Below are positions 33,454 to 35,113 of a DNA stretch of 35,113 nucleotides, piece by piece. The stretch lies in NCBI RefSeq assembly GCF_000313135.1, contig NW_004457719.1, forward strand, positions 1 through 35,113, given 5' to 3'. The DNA is from Acanthamoeba castellanii str. Neff. Lineage: Eukaryota; Discosea; Longamoebia; Acanthamoebidae. The notes below the pieces were generated by a model. That model saw only the letters and a program-made list of their open reading frames with translations, was not told where the DNA came from and did no database searches. Within the stretch, counting starts at the first letter, position 1; each line of letters starts with the position of its first letter. Position numbers and translations under genes: made by a program.

Positions 33454-35094
33454 TCAGTCCTTGTTGAGGTCGAGTTGGTTCTGCAGGAGGCTGTCGATGT
33501 CAGGCACGAAGGAAAGGCGATCCACCAGTTCGCCCAGCACGCAGCACAACCCCTGATTGGCGGCCAAGCACTGAAGCGTTAGACGCCACACGCGTGACTG
33601 TAGTTCACCACCCCTGGCGCCAGTAGTGTGCCAGGCTGGGGCGCGTACCTGGTCCTTTGAGATGTAGGCCGCCTCCTGGAGGAAACCACAGTCCGCACCT
33701 GGCACGATCTGCTCAAAACGGAAGCAATGCAGGCCAAACATGAGCTATGAGCTTTGCTCTCGGCCTCGAGATAGTGAATGTGAGTGGTACGTACGTCGAA
33801 GAGGGTATCGCCGAGCTTGATCTTGGCCTTGCCCGACTTGTAGACGACGATCTGCCCGAGGAAGCCTGGCGGCACTTGCGTCACAGTCGGCTCGAAGATG
33901 TCCTGCGAGAGTCATTCCATCAGTAAGAAGTAGCAACGGGTGCATTCAATGATGAGCAGACCGGAAAGAGGCGCAAGCAAGCAAGCAAGCAACGCACCAC
34001 GGTGGGCTGGTTCGGGTTCTTGGGCGGCTTCTTGCGTGGTGGCTCCTGGGGAGTCTTGGGCGTGATGGGCAGTGAGGTGGGCAGCTGCACGTAGAACAGC
34101 CTTTCATCCTATACAACGTTTGGATGAGTGAGTGAAGCTACTACGCACTCTCAGGGTGGCGACAGGCAAACTGGTACCGTGGGGTCGTTATCGATGAAAT
34201 ACTTAGTAATATCCCGCTTCTTCATGTCTTGTTCCTCAGCGTATGCCTTGGCCTCTTCCTCCTCACCACCCTGATAATCCATAAGTTGCAGCGAATCGCA
34301 CGACACACGACACACACACCGCGCGCGGCGTGCCACAGACACACACACGCACACGACACGTCGGGTGGGCAAGCGAGTTCATGCATGAATCTAGATTGCT
34401 CGGTCACTTGCAGAAGGAGAGCTTGTATAACGAGGTGAGTACCTGGACAGTCTCGGCAGTGGCGTCGGTGAGCGTCTCTTCCTCCGCGAGCTTCAGAATG
34501 TCTTCCAGCTCCTTGTCCAAGACCGGGTCATCGAGCCTGAACTTCGTCTCTACAATCGAGGTAACAACGCAAACAAGAATAAGCTAAGAAATGAGTGTTG
34601 CGAGGGTGGCATTGCAGAGGAGCGCAGGGTTGGCAACCTTTTGGCTCCACGACCTCCTTCTTCACCTGCTGTCGCAGCTTTTCCTTGGGGTCGATGAAGG
34701 GCAGCGTGGTCGGACGGTATCTGTGGTTGGTGGTAAAAGGCCAAGGTTGGCTGCAGGCGAGGGGCAACAGGTGGTGGCCACTCTTTCTCCATTCAGACTG
34801 ATACGTACCGATTGAGCGGGTCGATGTCCTCCATGGCGGTGACCTGGCCCTTTCGCCTCTTTTGTACTGCGCATGGAAGAGAGCGAATGGTGTGGCGATT
34901 AGTTGAGGTGCCTATGGCACGGCACACACTCGTGCAGCGCGAACGCACCAACTGGACCGCCAACTGCCGCGGTTTTGAACTCCCTGGTCGGTGCCGCGCC
35001 CGCTCCGAAGGGACTAATGACGGAGGCCGGTATACCGGCGGCGTAGCTCACCTACGGCGGCAGTTATGGTGATCGCAATACACGTGTTTTGCAT
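33454..35094 (-). CDS. POLR3D: RNA polymerase III subunit RPC4 (POLR3D/RPC53 family)
   Basis: Subunit of nuclear RNA polymerase III, which transcribes tRNA and 5S rRNA genes; RPC4 works with RPC5 in initiation and termination. Exons in reading order: 35094-35052 (tentative), 34866-34809, 34720-34638, 34549-34443, 34270-34178, 34108-33998, 33902-33795, 33708-33649, 33570-33454. The C-terminal family domain is clear: DERLFYVQLPTSLPI, GFLGQIVVYKSGKAKIKLGD, GADCGFLQEAAYISKD, CCVLGELVDRLSFVPDIDSL. Before it is an acidic and basic stretch (EEEEAKAYAEEQDMKKRDI). The first exon (MQNTCIAITITAAV) is proposed because it has an ATG after an in-frame stop, a GTGAGC donor and matching phase. The product would be about 257 residues, short for the family, so true 5' exons may lie beyond the window. 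Confidence 0.82.
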
Positions 35095-35113
35095 ACGGCC
35101 CGAGAGTCAGAGC

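Overview
The window looks like nuclear DNA of a GC-rich, intron-dense free-living amoebozoan, most likely Acanthamoeba or a close relative. This is inferred from gene content and style: many short introns in almost every gene, Ras and Rho GEFs with talin-, formin- and LRR-type modules, a plant-style GATA finger, a PPR protein, and GT/CA-rich intronic microsatellites. I find no rRNA, tRNA, CRISPR, transposon or viral gene. Gene models were built by hand by matching splice sites and codon phase; every multi-exon model listed keeps an open frame across all joins, except one 1-nt break in the PPR gene.

Layout from left to right. An F-box gene (minus strand, 3' part off the window) lies head-to-head with a small Ser-rich gene (+, 1844-2395). 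A four-exon Prx5-type peroxiredoxin follows (+, 2781-3522). Next is a gene for secreted or membrane proteins with two possible 3' ends (minus, 3666-4706). A GATA-type transcription factor (+, 5711-7193) precedes a 35-exon signalling gene (+, 8030-17363). That gene encodes about 1991 residues: N-myristoylation signal, LRRs, formin-type GBD/FH3, three talin F0/F1-like ubiquitin folds, REM and RasGEF. A DUF4336 metallo-beta-lactamase-like gene (+, 17829-18995) is followed by a decayed fragment of a PPR gene and then the intact-looking PPR gene (minus, 19689-22354). Only 83 nt from the PPR start codon, on the other strand, begins a 14-exon gene (+, 22438-25985) that fuses a YTH RNA-reader domain to two tandem RlaP-type nucleotidyltransferase domains. 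After it come an unknown 148-residue gene (minus), a small secreted protein (minus), a 19-exon C2-DH-PH Rho-type GEF (minus, 27363-33127), and a POLR3D/RPC4-like RNA polymerase III subunit gene (minus, 33454 to about 35094).

The genes do not form one pathway. Two themes stand out. The first is small-GTPase signalling to the cytoskeleton or adhesion (the RasGEF and RhoGEF genes). The second is RNA: the PPR/YTH-nucleotidyltransferase divergent pair and RPC4. The best candidate for an undescribed system is the YTH-nucleotidyltransferase fusion, in which an RNA-modification reader sits on the same chain as one predicted active and one apparently inactive RlaP-family domain. The second candidate is the RasGEF with formin-regulatory and talin-head-like modules.

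Genome-style observations: about 50 of roughly 90 inferred introns begin GTAC rather than GTAAG or GTGAG. Introns of different genes carry the same 9-bp GTGTGTCGT/GTGTGCGGT-type arrays.
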